Positions 11,364 to 24,019 of a stretch of DNA of 64,000 bases are shown piece after piece. Each line of letters starts with the position of its first letter. Positions within the stretch are counted from its first letter, which is position 1. The notes beneath the pieces were generated by a model. The model was not told the origin of the DNA. It worked only from the letters and a program-made list of their open reading frames with translations, and ran no database searches. The position numbers were made by a program, and so were the translations under genes. Source of the DNA: Casuarina equisetifolia (lineage: Eukaryota; Streptophyta; Magnoliopsida; Fagales; Casuarinaceae); NCBI GenBank assembly GCA_028551475.1, contig CM052355.1:19929580-19993579 (forward strand), in the 5' to 3' direction.

Positions 11364-11555
11364 TGTAACAAATTAGAACCGAGTGAAGGAATCTCTCTTT
11401 ATATTGATATTGCTCTGTGTTACAATGTACAATGATAGGTCTTTATATAGACCTATGATGAAACTATACAAGGAAAGGAATAATTAAGGAAATATTATTT
11501 ACATAACGTCAAATGTCCTAATGTAGCGTTAGAGGAATATTGACATTCCATAACA
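11364..11555 (-). repeat. 3' LTR of the first Copia element
   Basis: 192 bp, TG...CA. It matches 16535-16726 at about 95 percent by eye. Preceded on the plus strand by target duplication caaac. Confidence 0.93.
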
Positions 11556-14500
11556 CTCTCCCTCAAGTCGGAGATTTGAACAAATCAAATACTCCGAGCT
11601 TGGATAGAAGATGCTAGTGTTGCCTGCTGCAAAGGATCTTAGTGAATAAATCTGCAGGCTGCTCCTTGGTAGATATGTGATCGGTCGAAATTATTCTCTG
11701 TTGTAATTTTTCTTTCACATAATGGCAATCAACTTCTATATGTTTTGTCCTCTCATGAAATATCGGATTTATCGCAATTTTTTCTGTTGCTTCATTATCA
11801 CCAAAAAGTAGAGTTGGCTATCAGAGATAAAAACCAAAATCACGAAGTAGCCCCCTGATCCATACTATCTCACAGGTGGTGATTTGCATGGCTCGATACT
11901 CAGCTTTTGCGGAAGACAAAGAGACTGTTGGTTGTTTTTTGGATCGCCAGGATACTAGAGAATTTCCAAGCGTTATACAAAAACCCGTGGTTGATCGGCG
12001 TGTCATAGGACAAGTACTATAGTCTGAATCACAATAGGCTCTGAGCTCCAATTTTGACGTTGAGGGAAACATGAGTCCAAGACTTGGGCAACTCTTGAGA
12101 TATCGAATGACTTTTATAGCTGCCTCCATGTGTGACTGTTTCGGATTATGCATAAATTGACTGAGTAATTGGACTAGAAAGATAATGTTTGGTCTAGTGA
12201 GAGTTAGATAAATCAATCTCCCAACTAGACGTTGATAGGTAGAAGGATCTTTGAGCGGCGAATCATGAATCTCTTATTTGGAACTTATATAATATTCAAC
12301 ACTTGTAAATTTTTTGTTATGTTCAATAGGAATTACTGACGATTTAGATCCAGCTAGTCCAGCTTCAGAGATGAGCTCCAAGGTATATTTTCGCTGACTC
12401 AAGGAAATGCCATGTGGAGATTGAGCGATCTCAATACCGAGGAAGAATTTTGATTGTCCAAGATCCTTTATGGAGAATGTGGAGTGTAAGTAGGTCTTTA
12501 AATCTGATATGGTTGTCTTATTGTTTCCTGTGATCAAAATGTTATCAACATAAATGAGTAGACCCACAAAGGAACTTCCCTGAGTTTTGGTGAATAGAGA
12601 GTAATCATGCTAGGATTGCTGAAAGCCATATGCAATTAAGGCTGAAGTAAATTTGGCATTCCACTAGCGAGATGCTTGTTTAAGACTATACAAGGATTTG
12701 CGCAATCAACATACAAGTCCCTTTCCCTGATTGCAAAATTCGGGTTGAAGAGCCATATAAACCTCTTCAGAGAGATCACCATGAAGAAAAGCATTCTGGA
12801 CATCCATCTGGATCAAGGGCCAATGATGCACTGAAGCAAGAATAATGAGAAGCCGAACAGTAACATGCTTAGCAGTGGAGGAAAAAGTATCCTGATAGTT
12901 AAAACCTTCACGTTGACTATCACCTTTTGCAACGAGGTGAGCTTTGTAGCGCTCAATAGAACCATCTGCACGGTATTTGACTTTGTAGACCCACTTGCAA
13001 CCAACATAACGACGACTAGGGGATAAGGGGACCACATCCTAGGTGTGATTGGCCTCAAGAGCATCAAGTTCACTATCCATGGCAGCAACCTAGTAGGGGT
13101 CCTTAACAGCTTCATGATAATAAGTGGGTTCTGGGATGGCAGAAATGGAAGCAACAAAATGACGGTACTGGGGATGACATTGGTCCAAATAAATGTAATT
13201 GGAAATGGGATAAATGTAAGAGGAGGAGGGCTAAGGTAGGACAAATGTAATCAATGCTCCAAATGGGTGGTTTAGTGGGATGACTAGAATGACAAACAAT
13301 GGGAGAGGAAGGTGAGGGTTCTAGTGGAGAAGGCGAAGGTGGGGGTGTAGGGACAGATGGGGAAGGACAATCCGTAATATGAGGGGGTGGAGAAGGAGTA
13401 GGAGCATGAGAAACGAAAAACGAAGGGTTAGTATTAGATGGTGGTGTATCTGGAGAAGAAGGTTCATCAACAGGTAGGGCAGATGGAGAGTAGGATTCCA
13501 CAGGAGGTACAATGGGTGTTGAAGGAATGGTCGAGCCTTCAGGGGATGAAGGAGAAACCTGCAAAGCAAAAGGAAAAACATCTTCATGGAAAATGACATC
13601 ATGATTGATGAAAATTTTTCGGGTAGCAAGATCAAAAAGTTTGTAACCTTTTTGATAGGATGGATATCCGATGAAAACATAAGATGTGGCATGGGGACTA
13701 AACTTGTCACGAGGGCCACAGTAATAGCATAACATTGACAAGTGAAAACACAAAGATGATCAAGAAGAGGACGAATATCAAAGAGATGCTCATAAGGGGT
13801 GATGCCTCGAAGAGAGGAAGATGGAAGGCGATTAATGAGGTAAGTGGCGATAAAGATGCACTCGCCCCAAAAGGAAGGGGGTAGATGGGCTTGGAAGAGT
13901 AAGGCACGAGTGACATCGAGAAGGTGACGATGCTTACGTTTAACCACCCCATTTTGTTGTGGGGTATGAACGCAAAAGCTTCATGGATGATACACGAGAA
14001 CGGAGGTAAGAAAAACATTCAGAGGAAAAGAATTCAATGCCATTGTTAGAGCGTATGCGTTTGACAGTGGCATTCAATTGAGTATGAGCCATGGACAGGA
14101 AAGATTGAATTTTAGAAAAAACTTGGCTTTTAAAATGAAGGAGAAAAGTCCAAGTTTCACGGGAGAAATCATCAACAATATTTAAAAAATAATAGGCACC
14201 ATCATGGGTAAGCTGGTGATGAGGACCCCAAAGGTCTATATGAACAAGATCGAAAATAGAAGTTGTGGCAGACGTACTGGAAGAAAAAGGAGCACGGGTT
14301 TGTTTTCCTAAGGGACAAACATCACAAGAGAAAAAATTCAGGCAAGAAATGATTTTCCCATTAGCAAAATAAGATTTTAATGAAGAATGACCTAAACGTT
14401 GATGCCAAAGAAAATATTCATTATTAAAAATTGAGTTACAAGCAGGGGGTTGCTTGAGAGTACAACTAGAATTTAAAATAGAAGACAAATATTCAGAAAA

Positions 14501-16534
14501 AAAAAAGGAATGAAAATGTTTAGGAATAAAAAAACAAAGAAAATAAAGTCCCCATTCAGCCTTGCCGAGCCCTATCAGTGCCCTAGTCCTATGGTCTTGG
14601 AAGACACAAAATTTATTGAAAAACAAAGTCACACAATTGTTATCACGGGTTAGTTTTTGAACATATAAAAGATTGTGGTGAAAATAAGGGTCATATAAAA
14701 TATGGCGTAAAATTAATTTGGGGCTAGGGCGAAAATGTCCAATATGAGTGACAGGACTACGAGTTTGATCGGGTAAGTGGATAAAAATGGAAAACGCACA
14801 TGGATAAAATGAATCAAGATAGCGTAAATCACAGGTAATGTGGTCATTAGCCCCCAAATCGATAATCCAATTAGAATTAAGTGAGGCCAAGGAAGAAGAA
14901 GTACTTGTGAAGTTGGCACTAGAGTCAGTAGGGCCCACTTGATTGAGCATAGAAATAAGCGTGGCTTGTTGATCAAGTGTCAAAACGAGTCCAGAAGGTC
15001 CTCCAAAAACACTTCTAGGGGCTAGAGAAGTATGACCCAATAATCCTGGGCTAGGTGGTGGAAGAAGACCTGAAGGAGGCCCACCATAGGAGCCCGTTGT
15101 AAATGATGGATATGAAAAAATAGAAATGTCAGAGGCTGAATTATGAGCTGTGGGCCTAGGCCCATTGGGCCTGCAATGAGAGGACTCGCCGCGATGCTTG
15201 GGCTGCTAATTAGGTGGGTACCCAACTAAAAGGAAGCAAGCCTCGCGAACGAGGCTCGCTTTCTTGCAGTGGGTACAAACCTACGTATCATGATAGGGCC
15301 CAGAGGAAGCAGCGCTGGTAGGCCGTGCGTGTATGCCCGTAGGAGCAGGCCAGACTTGCGAGGGGCCTGAGGGTCAGATGTGCGAGGGGAGCGTGACCTG
15401 CTCCAGCCTTGTGCCTAATTTGACCAGGCTTACTCGTCATCACTGGAGGAGATTCGGAGACCATGAAAGCCAGCGGTGTCACCGGCGGAGGCTCCACTCC
15501 CTGGTGAACTTATTGTTTTGACAGAGTGTAAGTGTGTTCCAATGTTGGTAAGGAATCGCGAGATAGAATTTAGGTTTGTAGATTCTAAAACTCCTTGGGG
15601 AGCCCCATGAGAAACTTCATCGAGCGTTCTTGTTGCTCATAATCGTGGAGACGATCGTTAATCCTGCAAGAACACAGCCCGCAGTCATAACGGATTGGTG
15701 GTTCCTGAGTTTCAAGGCCGCTCCAAAGATCTTTTAAGTGAATGAAGAAGTCAGTTAATGCAGTGGTGATGTAGCCGCTTGAGAGTCGCAGATCAGAAAT
15801 CGCCTGACGAAGTCCATAACGCTGAGTGCTGGAGACTTTGGCAAAAGAATCAGTGAAGAGATCCCAAATTTCAGAAACAGATTTGGATTGGCAGACAAGG
15901 CGTTCCAGGGATTGTACAACGGAGTTGACAAGCCAAGATTTCACAGCAGCGTGCGCCTGATCCCAGCAGGCAATGGCGTTGAGATCGGCGGTCGGTCGGG
16001 GAAGATCGCTTGTGAGAAAACCCAGTTTGTTCCTGGAGAGACAAACGGTGTAGATCTGTTCAGCCCAGACCACATAGTTTGATTCACCAATGAGACGATG
16101 AGGAACAACAGGACCGGCTTGCAAATCGACCATTGAAAGAAAGTATGGGTCATGAAGAGGGGCGATGGCGGGGATCACAGATGAACCAGGGGTTGATTGA
16201 GGTGGGGTGGTGGTGGATTGAGTCGGAGTGGCGGTGGAATTGGCAAGATTTGTAGTGGTTGAAGCCATTGAAACGGTGGAGATTGGTGGTTAGAATCGAA
16301 AGAGTGGTAGCTAGGGTTTAGTGGTAGGGCGGTAATTCGAAAAGGGGGCGGGGGTAATTTGGGAAAGTGAAAAAAATGACGGCTAGGGTTAGGGGTTGGG
16401 TAAAACGGGAATAAAGGATAAGATAGGGGTATTATCAGGAAAGAAAAAAAAGTAGAGAAAAATGATGAACTTGGAAGAAAAAAAAAGAGGAAAAATAGCG
16501 GAAGCGGATTAGACCGAGCTGGCCTTTGATTCCA

Positions 16535-16726
16535 TGTAACAAATTATAATCGAGTGAAGGAATCTCTCTTTTTATTGATACTGCTATGTGTTACAATGTA
16601 CAATGGTAGGTCTTTATATAGACCTATGATGAAACTACACAAGGAAAGGAATAATTAAGGAAATATTATTTACATAACATCAAATGTCCTAATGTAGCGT
16701 TAGAGGAATATTGACATTCCATAACA
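16535..16726 (-). repeat. 5' LTR of the first Copia element
   Basis: 192 bp, the same length as its partner at 11364-11555. The primer-binding site lies immediately inside it (plus-strand 16521-16534), and target duplication caaac follows at 16727-16731. Confidence 0.93.
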
Positions 16727-16950
16727 CAAACTCCTCTTACCGATAGTTGAAGGGAAGCTTGTTAGGTTAGCTTGTCCGGTAATAAGAAGTGCAAGAATCC
16801 ACGAGGCTTTAGGGCTTTTACTTTTAAGAGTAAATGTAGCCTTTCATAAGGAGAAAAATGTTTAAAGCTTAAAAACTCAAAAAACATAAATAGTTTCGAG
16901 TATAGGTTAAGCGGTTCATAAAATCAATACTTCCCATCCTATTTGAATTG
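16727..16950. other. Probable mitochondrial-origin DNA (NUMT), right part
   Basis: Continues the sequence interrupted at 11363: one caaac removed, the two sides join as plain sequence in the same style (cttaccgatagttgaaggg, cttgtccggtaataagaag). It fades into Gypsy-related DNA near 16950. Inferred by style only. Confidence 0.35.
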
Positions 16951-19900
16951 GCAACTATGAACAATTTAGGGATGAATTAGCAACTACAAGCCTTTTAACT
17001 GTGCAACAAGTTGTAAATACATTTATTAGTAGGTTAAAGGCGAGAATATAAGGGGATGTGGAGGCTAAACATCTTGCCATTTTGAAGGAAGCCCTTCATT
17101 ATGCCTTGATTTATGAGGACCAATTTCTAAAGTTGAGGGGTTTGACAACTTACCTTATTACTCATTGTGTGGGCGGTTAGCTTGTAAAGTGGGGGGAAAG
17201 CCTAAAATTTACAAATCATGAATAGAAATCAACAACCAACCCTTAGAAAAAATCATATTTCGATGCAAAGGACCCTATTGCCCACTAGAAAATTTACAGC
17301 AACAAAACTGGAAAACAGGAGACAAAAGGGATTGTGTTTCCATTGTAATGATCAGTATGTGCCTAGCCATCAATGTAAAAAGAAATTGTTCATTTGTGAA
17401 GTTGTGTATCTAGATGAATGGGGTGATGCCATTGTGGACCCATTTGGAGGAGGTGGCAAAAGGATAGAATTCTATGACACGGATGATTTGATGGGAATAT
17501 CAACCATGGCTTTGCATGACATTGGATCGGGGAAGCCTAAAACAATGAAGGTAGAGGGCCAAGTTGGATTGTTCCAATGGCATATTCGAGTATTAATTGA
17601 CTTTGGAATAATTTCGTAAATAAATCACCAGCCTTGTAAGTTGGGCTTTAGATTGACATCACTACAACTTTTAACGTGATGGTAGCTAGTGGGAAGGGGG
17701 TGGAGAGTGACGGAGAGTGTAAAGGAGTCAAGGTTAAGTTGCAAAGAATGGGGATGACATTGGACCTGTATGACCTACATTTCGAGGTTGTGGATCTAGT
17801 AATGGGGGTACATTGGTTGGAGACCTTGGGGGATATTGTTTGGAATTTTAGCCATAGGATGGAATTTACAATAGAAGATAAGCAAGTTATTTTTCAAGGA
17901 TGACAACCCAAGGATACTTGGTTGGTTACATGGGTATATTTTATGAAAGAATTGACCAAAAAGGGGTAGTTGTTTGTAGTGTAGTTGGTCAACAAGGAGG
18001 AGTAAGAATACCATTTTGTTGAGAAAGAATGGAATTGCTGAGCAAAAGGATATTAAGATTTAGATATGCTATTGGAAGAATTTTGAAATCTTCTAGAAAT
18101 TCAAGGGACTTCCATCGAAACGTAGTCATGACCATAAGATTATGTTAAAAGGGGTTGGGTAGCCAGTATCAATTAAACTATATTGGTATCCTTATGTCCA
18201 AAAAAAAGAAATTAAGGGATTGGTTAAGGGACTTTAGAGGATGGAATAATACAACCCAAACCCTTTTCCCTTACTAGTGCTACTTGTAAAAAGATTGGAT
18301 AGGTCATGGAGATTTTGAGTGGATTGTAAGGAACTCAATAAAAGATGATGAAGGACAAATTTTCTATACCCATTATTGATGAGTTGTTGGATAAACTAAG
18401 GGGAGCTCAATATTTTTCAAAGTTAAATTTACAATTAAGGTATTATCAAGTGAGAATGCGAGAGAAAGGCATTAGGAAAACTACTTTTAGGACTCACTAT
18501 GGCCACTACAAATTCTCGGTGATGCCTTTTGGAGTAATGAATGGGCCTTTAACTTTTCAATCGTTAATGAATGTGGTTTTCCAAGTGCATTTAAGGAAGA
18601 TGATTTTAGTCTTCTTCAATGATATTTTGGTATACAACCTAAGTTGGGAGGAGAACCTTTAACATGTAAGGACAATACTAAAGACTTTGAGAAAAAACAA
18701 GCTTTGTGTAAATATGTCGAAATGTGAATTTAGGTGAACAAAATTAAAATTTTTTAGACATGTGGTAAGTGCATGTAGGGTGGTAGTTGATCTTGCTAAG
18801 GTGGAGGCCATTACTAAATGGCCAATTCCAAAAACAATCAAGGCCCTATAGGGATTCTTAGGAACTACGAGGTACTAGCATAGGTTCATTTAGGAGTATG
18901 CTAGAATAGTTGAGCCACTCACTAATTTACTAAAGAAAGACACCTTTGTGTGGGATGATAAGGCATAACAAGCCTTTGAGAGGCTTAAGCAAGCCATAAC
19001 AATAGCTCATATACTTGGATTACTAAATTTTTATGTGCCCTTCATTCTTAAGTGAGATGCTACTGAAACTAATGTGAGGGCGATCTTATCTTAAGGAAAA
19101 AGGCCCATTATGTACTTCAGTAAGGCATTGCATAGAGCTCACTTAAAACTCTTCACTTATAAGCGTCAAATGTTAGCTATCATTATAGTTGTTCAAAAAT
19201 GGTGACATTACTTGTTGAGGAGCAAGTTCATAATTTGGATGAATCATAAGAGCCATAAGTATTTACAAGATTAGAAAATAGTGATGTCGGCACAACATAA
19301 GTGGTTATTAAAGCTAATAAGGTATGATTTTTTTGCAGAGTTCAAGGTAGGAAGAGAGAATGTGGTAGCAAACGAACTATCAAAACAAGAGGAGGAGAAT
19401 TCAGTAAACTAATGTGAGAAAGGCTTGTGTTTAGTAGTGACATCCTTAATTTCACAGTGGCTAGATGCAATTAAAACATAAATTAGAGGAAATAACAAGG
19501 TAGGATAGTTGATCAAAAGGATTAAGGAGAGTGAGGCCATTGTCCCTTGTCCCTTGGAAGTACAAAGATGGAATTATTACTTTTAAAGATAAGATTTTTA
19601 TTTCACAAGGATTTTCTTTGATTCCTCTTATTGTGAATGAGATTTATAGCAACTCACATGAAACGATAAAGAAGACATTGAAGAGAGTAAGGGTTGTGTT
19701 CTATTGGAAAGGGATGAAATTGTTGATTTGAGCAACAAGTTTAGCAATGTATTGTATGCCAAAGGAACAAAAATGAGAATACCTGTCCACTAAGAACATT
19801 ACAATCCTTTTCCATTCTGAAACAAGTATAGGAGAATATTACCATGGATTTCATTAATGGTCTACTTGTGCTTATGGAAAAATCAGTAATTCTAGTAATC

Positions 19901-20915
19901 GTTGATTGGTTGTCTAAGTTTGGACATTTTATACCTCTTTCCCATCCTTATGTTGTAGTGAATGTGGCTCAGGCTTTTTTTGAGAACATTTTAAGTTATA
20001 TGAGATGTGAAGAACGATTGTATGTGACAAGGATCCACTATTTACCATTAACTTTTGGAGGGAGTTATTTCAGCTACAAAATACATGTTTTTAAGTTCTC
20101 ATTTACTTATCACCCCCAAAATAGACAGCCAAACAAAGGTACTAAACGGAATGCTAAAAATGTACTTATACTGTTTTGCAGGAAAACACCCTAAAGAGTG
20201 GGTCAAATGGATCCCATGGGCTTAATGTTGTTATAATACATGTCGACATAGTGCTACCTTACATACCCCCTATGAGATTGTATATGGATGAACTCCTCTT
20301 TCTTTACTATCTTATGTAATAGGGATGGCCAAGGTGGCTTCTATGGAGTAATTATTGGAAGAAAGGGATGCAATGTTGTAAAAGATCAAGTGAAAGTTAT
20401 ATGTTGTGTAGGATCAGATGAATAGACTATATGATTAGAAACGAAAAGAAGTTGAGTTTCAAATTGGAGATCATGTTTATGTTAAGCTCCCGATGTATTG
20501 TCAGACCTCAATCTCACAATGCATGGACCAAAAGCTTAAATCCAAGTTTCAAGGGTTGTATCAAATTTGCAAGCAAATTGGTAAAGTGACTTATGAGTTG
20601 ATTCTTCCAGTAAAGCCTCAAGTTCATCTAGTATTTTATGTCTCAGGTTGAAAAGATTTGTAGGAGAACTAAAGTTTGTGCATAACATGGATTCTGAAGA
20701 ATTCCAAGATGCATTGGAGCACTTGGAGGAGGTGGATCAACCATAAGTTATGTTAGAGTGATGTTGTCATGCTAAGAACTTTGAGCTATTAATTATTGGA
20801 AGGGAAAAACACATGCAAGTGCAACTTGGGTGGAAGAACAAGATTTCAAGCTTTGTTTTCTAGATTTTCAACCTTAACAAGGTTGTTGCTAAGGGAGGGG
20901 GGTGGGAAGGGGGAA

Positions 20916-21524
20916 TGTTATAGGCTTTTGTTTTACTTAGTCGAGTTGCCTTTTGTTTTACTTAGCTAGTTGTAATGTTAACTGGACCTTGGACTATAGA
21001 TTGGGCCATACATGTATTAACCCAATTGTTGTATGTATTTCGTTGTTGGGGAAGGAATGAGAAGGTAGAACATTCTAAGTTCAATTATTGCTTTTACGGA
21101 GATTGGCAATAAAGGTTCCGAGAGGGAGATCCATCCTAAAGGGCCAACCACAAGGACACAAGCAATTATTTTAATAGCTTTATTAGTGGAGAATCCCCCT
21201 GACTCCCATCATTATGTAACAGGTTGGATATGGTTTAGCCTAAACAGATGGCATGGTGGTCGGATTTGGACTTTGAGAGGGAGACGATCCTGGCCTCATT
21301 AGAGGGAAACCAACACCTTCGGCCTCATTGGAAGGAGACCTGACACCTCTGGTCTCATTCGAGGGAGACACCACCTCCATGTAAGAAAACTTCCCCAGTT
21401 CCATTCATCCAAAAAGTTTCCTACAATTACATCATTCTCCACATTTAACCTTTTTACTTGGGCTTTGAGCTTAATACTAACTTGGGCTTGACCACTTCTA
21501 AGGTCTAAAGACAGGCCTGTAACA
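20916..21524 (+). repeat. Probable 3' LTR of the Gypsy element
   Basis: Starts TGTTATAGG directly after the purine tract and ends CCTGTAACA, giving TG...CA with short inverted ends, about 609 bp. There is no partner LTR in the window, so the 3' border is a prediction. Confidence 0.6.
21294..21380. repeat. Three tandem units of about 30 bp inside the Gypsy LTR
   Basis: Units start at 21294, 21323 and 21353 with a (c/t)ctcatt.(g/a)(a/g)(g/a)ggaga motif, each ending in a caacacctt/gacacctct-type segment. Diverged short tandem repeats of this kind are common in the U3 of LTRs. Confidence 0.65.
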
Positions 21525-21823
21525 CACTACCACACGTTACTTAACATTGACCCAATCATGGCATCACAGTATTTTACAAGATCTCATTACACAAAGTCAC
21601 CAATCTGCCTTCAACCAACTTGGATATGCTACCACTCACCGCCACACTGCACCTTTCTCTAACAACATTCTCTCACATGAATGGCCTTCTTGAAAAGTTT
21701 AGTTACATTGGCCCAACGATTTTATGACAGACCCCATACTCCTATTCTTTCCCATCACAAGGATGGGGTTTTACCCAGTCAACACTATTAAAAGATGAAA
21801 TTTCAGTTGACAAATCTGTCAAC

Positions 21824-22240
21824 ATGGCCATGTCAGTAATGCCATGTTTCATGAGCATCTCATTTTCATTAAAACACGTGGATGCACATGTCAAACGAGT
21901 AAGCCATGTGAGCCCTAACCAACACGTTCCTCAAACAGCTTTGTTCTCACGAAAATCATCAAAAATCATCAAAAAGTGCAGAAAAAAACCTAGCCGGAAT
22001 CCCATTACTGGAGAGGTTAATGGGATATGCAATTATGGTCAACATATTCGAAATATCATGCATATCTTCATCAAACCGAAGATGGAAAACTTTCTCACCA
22101 ACTCATCAAGAATTCAAGCAAGGTTCCAAAACATTCCCGGACTTCAACGGATTCTAAATCAGCTTATATGGAATGATTTTCTAGTCTTTATTTCAGTTGC
22201 ACAATTTTTGGTTTCTGATTGTATTTCTATTTGCCTATAA
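21824..22240 (+). other. Unrecognised open frame of 138 codons
   Basis: Open frame with a basic middle (KSSKIIKKCRKKPSR) and a hydrophobic C-terminus. No domain or family was recognised. It overlaps sequence that looks like an LTR promoter (CTATAAATA near 22237) just upstream of a Copia fragment, so it is probably chance coding inside an element rather than a gene. Confidence 0.15.
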
Positions 22241-22880
22241 ATAAATACAAGCCACATTGTAATGGTTAATTCATTCAATTTTACGAAATCAATTTTAGGG
22301 TTCTATGTGTTCTTTGTGTTCTTGGGTTTTTCCATTTAAAAAATCCTTCGATTTCTTGTCTTCCCTTGCTTAATTAACACAAACTAGTGGTAATAATAAT
22401 AATGACAATGGAAATTCATCTCAAGGAACAAATTGGAGTCATCCAAACATGCTGATCAACAAGCAATTAGGAGCAAAATAAGTTATTGTTTGTCAAATAT
22501 GCGGAAAGAAAGAGCATTATGCCTTTAAGTGCTAGAGATGCTTTGATGATGCATTTCAAGCAAAGGAAATATACAAGCTCTAGTTATTATGAATTTGACA
22601 TAGAAAGGCAAAAATGCATGGGTGGTTGATTTTATTGCAACTACTCATGTCGTCGACACAATCACTAAGTTGGACAATGTTGAGCTTTATTGTGGAACTG
22701 ATGTCATTTAGTAGGAAATGGAGAAAGAATTCCCATAATGTATGTCAGCTTTGCAAGTCTAAGTGACGGTCAAGTACCTTTAAACTCAGTTCTTATGGGC
22801 CCTTCTATTTCAAAATATCTACTACCTATTCCAAAATTAACAGATAATTTTTCTTGTATTGTAAAGTTTGACTTTCATAT
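22200..22880 (+). mobile_element. Copia retrotransposon fragment with zinc knuckle
   Basis: An LTR-like promoter stretch (CTATAAATA near 22237, then a T-rich leader to about 22380) is followed by a CCHC knuckle (CQICGKKEHYAFKC, near 22496-22537) and a protease-like segment around 22630-22870. The order fits a Copia element whose gag 5' part is missing. It is a fossil; neither end has a visible target duplication. Confidence 0.6.
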
Positions 22881-23140
22881 TGAGGCTACATGAGAGTTCT
22901 AGAGGAGCATTTGCCACAAGTTAGGCAACAAAAATGTGGAGATTACGAAAGTTACTTTACAGGGTTATCACCATAATGTTCAACTAATAGACGTTGCTAC
23001 ACTTTGTTACCCTTAAGTCAAATGGGATATATTTTTGCCAATTTGATGTTTTTTAGGTTAAATTTTTGTTAAATGAATATTTAGTTGTTAGTGCTGCTAA
23101 AATGAACGTTTAAGATGAAAATCCCCTACTTTTGCTTCGT

Positions 23141-23480
23141 CCTTTCAACTGACATGTGTCAGTTAACTGGCCTATGGTATCCATATGTGAGTACCCATGT
23201 CTTTGATCTTGTTCTCCTTTGATACGAGTGTTTTTATTATTTGAAACTGAAAGCTTCGTGTATCGTTTCAGTGAAGTTAGAGGCAATAATCTGACTGGTA
23301 CAATCTTAGATGCCATTGGCAACTATACAAGCTCTGAAATCCTGTATGTTTTTCCTTTGGAATATTTTATTTGCTTCCCTATATCACTCAACTGTATTAT
23401 TGCTCTTTTATATCTGTGATTTTCATTATTCTTGTTAATGCTTTCAGGCATATATATCATACAATCAGATCAGTTATTCA
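23141..23480 (+). pseudogene. ERECTA-family LRR receptor kinase fragment, introns retained
   Basis: Three successive exon pieces of an ERECTA-type leucine-rich-repeat region: TDMCQLTGLWY (about 23148-23181, followed by a gtgagt donor), VRGNNLTGT.LDAIGNYTS.EIL (about 23273-23342, preceded by tttcag and followed by gtatg), and ISYNQIS (about 23447-23475, preceded by ttcag). The matching family text is DMCQLTGLWYFDVRGNNLTG...ILDISYNQI. Only a few repeats survive: no signal peptide, kinase domain or flanking exons are present. Intron borders are kept, so it arose by DNA-level copying or is the relic of a local gene, not by reverse transcription. Confidence 0.75.
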
Positions 23481-24019
23481 CTCTCCTAATGATCAATTTA
23501 AAGGACAAAAAAAGAAAAGAAAAAGTGATTAAAAGTTGTCTATCTATTATGTGCCTTAGAAGCTGAGCTTGAAACAAGGCCTTCGACAAAAAATTCTTTC
23601 TGAAACAAAATTTGGTCATAATTTTTTTTATTTTTCGCATTTCGTTAGTAAACCTTGATCAAAAGTTATTATGCTGGGGAATTAATCTACACAAGAAGTC
23701 TTACATTATGTTTGAGTATACTTGTTAAAAAAATGCATTCTTATTTTACAATTGATTTAAAAATCTTAGAATTATTTTTATATGAAATTTAAGCAATATA
23801 AAACTTTTGTTACACTGTTTTAATATTTTTTAATGTATTAAAGAAGCTTTTTTTGCAATAATCATCTTTGAATATCATATTGAATGATGTGACATTGAAA
23901 TGAAACTCAAGAACCATTAGGTTCAAGACTCTTGTGTTCTCTCTTACTCAATTCCATCCTTCTAGAACCCGTTCTAATTTTCGGAAACAGAACGAACTAT
24001 TTTGTTCGTAGTTTTAGCT

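Larger units (their letters stand above)
11364..16726 (-). mobile_element. Ty1/Copia LTR retrotransposon, full length, broken
   Basis: Complete element with two 192-bp LTRs, TG...CA ends, and a 5-bp target duplication caaac at 11359-11363 and 16727-16731. Next to the 5' LTR is a primer-binding site resembling the initiator-Met tRNA type, and next to the 3' LTR a purine tract (ttgagggagag). Parts on the minus strand in Copia order: gag (about 16268-15585), protease and integrase (about 15040-13320), reverse transcriptase (about 13035-12274), RNase H (about 12216-11821). It is a fossil with several interruptions. The LTRs differ at roughly nine of 192 positions by eye, which suggests an age of a few million years under common plant rates. 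Confidence 0.93.
16950..21524 (+). mobile_element. Ty3/Gypsy retrotransposon, 5'-truncated, heavily broken
   Basis: Plus-strand parts in Gypsy order: end of gag with a CCHC zinc knuckle (near 17330-17390, CFHCNDQYVPSHQCKK), protease region (about 17480-17900), reverse transcriptase (about 18340-18660, with FSKLNLQLRYYQV and MPFGVMN), RNase H (about 18900-19400), integrase (about 19530-20300), and a chromodomain-like end near 20800. A strong purine tract (20891-20915) precedes the 3' LTR. No 5' LTR was found. It is a fossil with many interruptions, clearly older than the neighbouring Copia element. A chromovirus lineage is likely but inferred. Confidence 0.85.
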
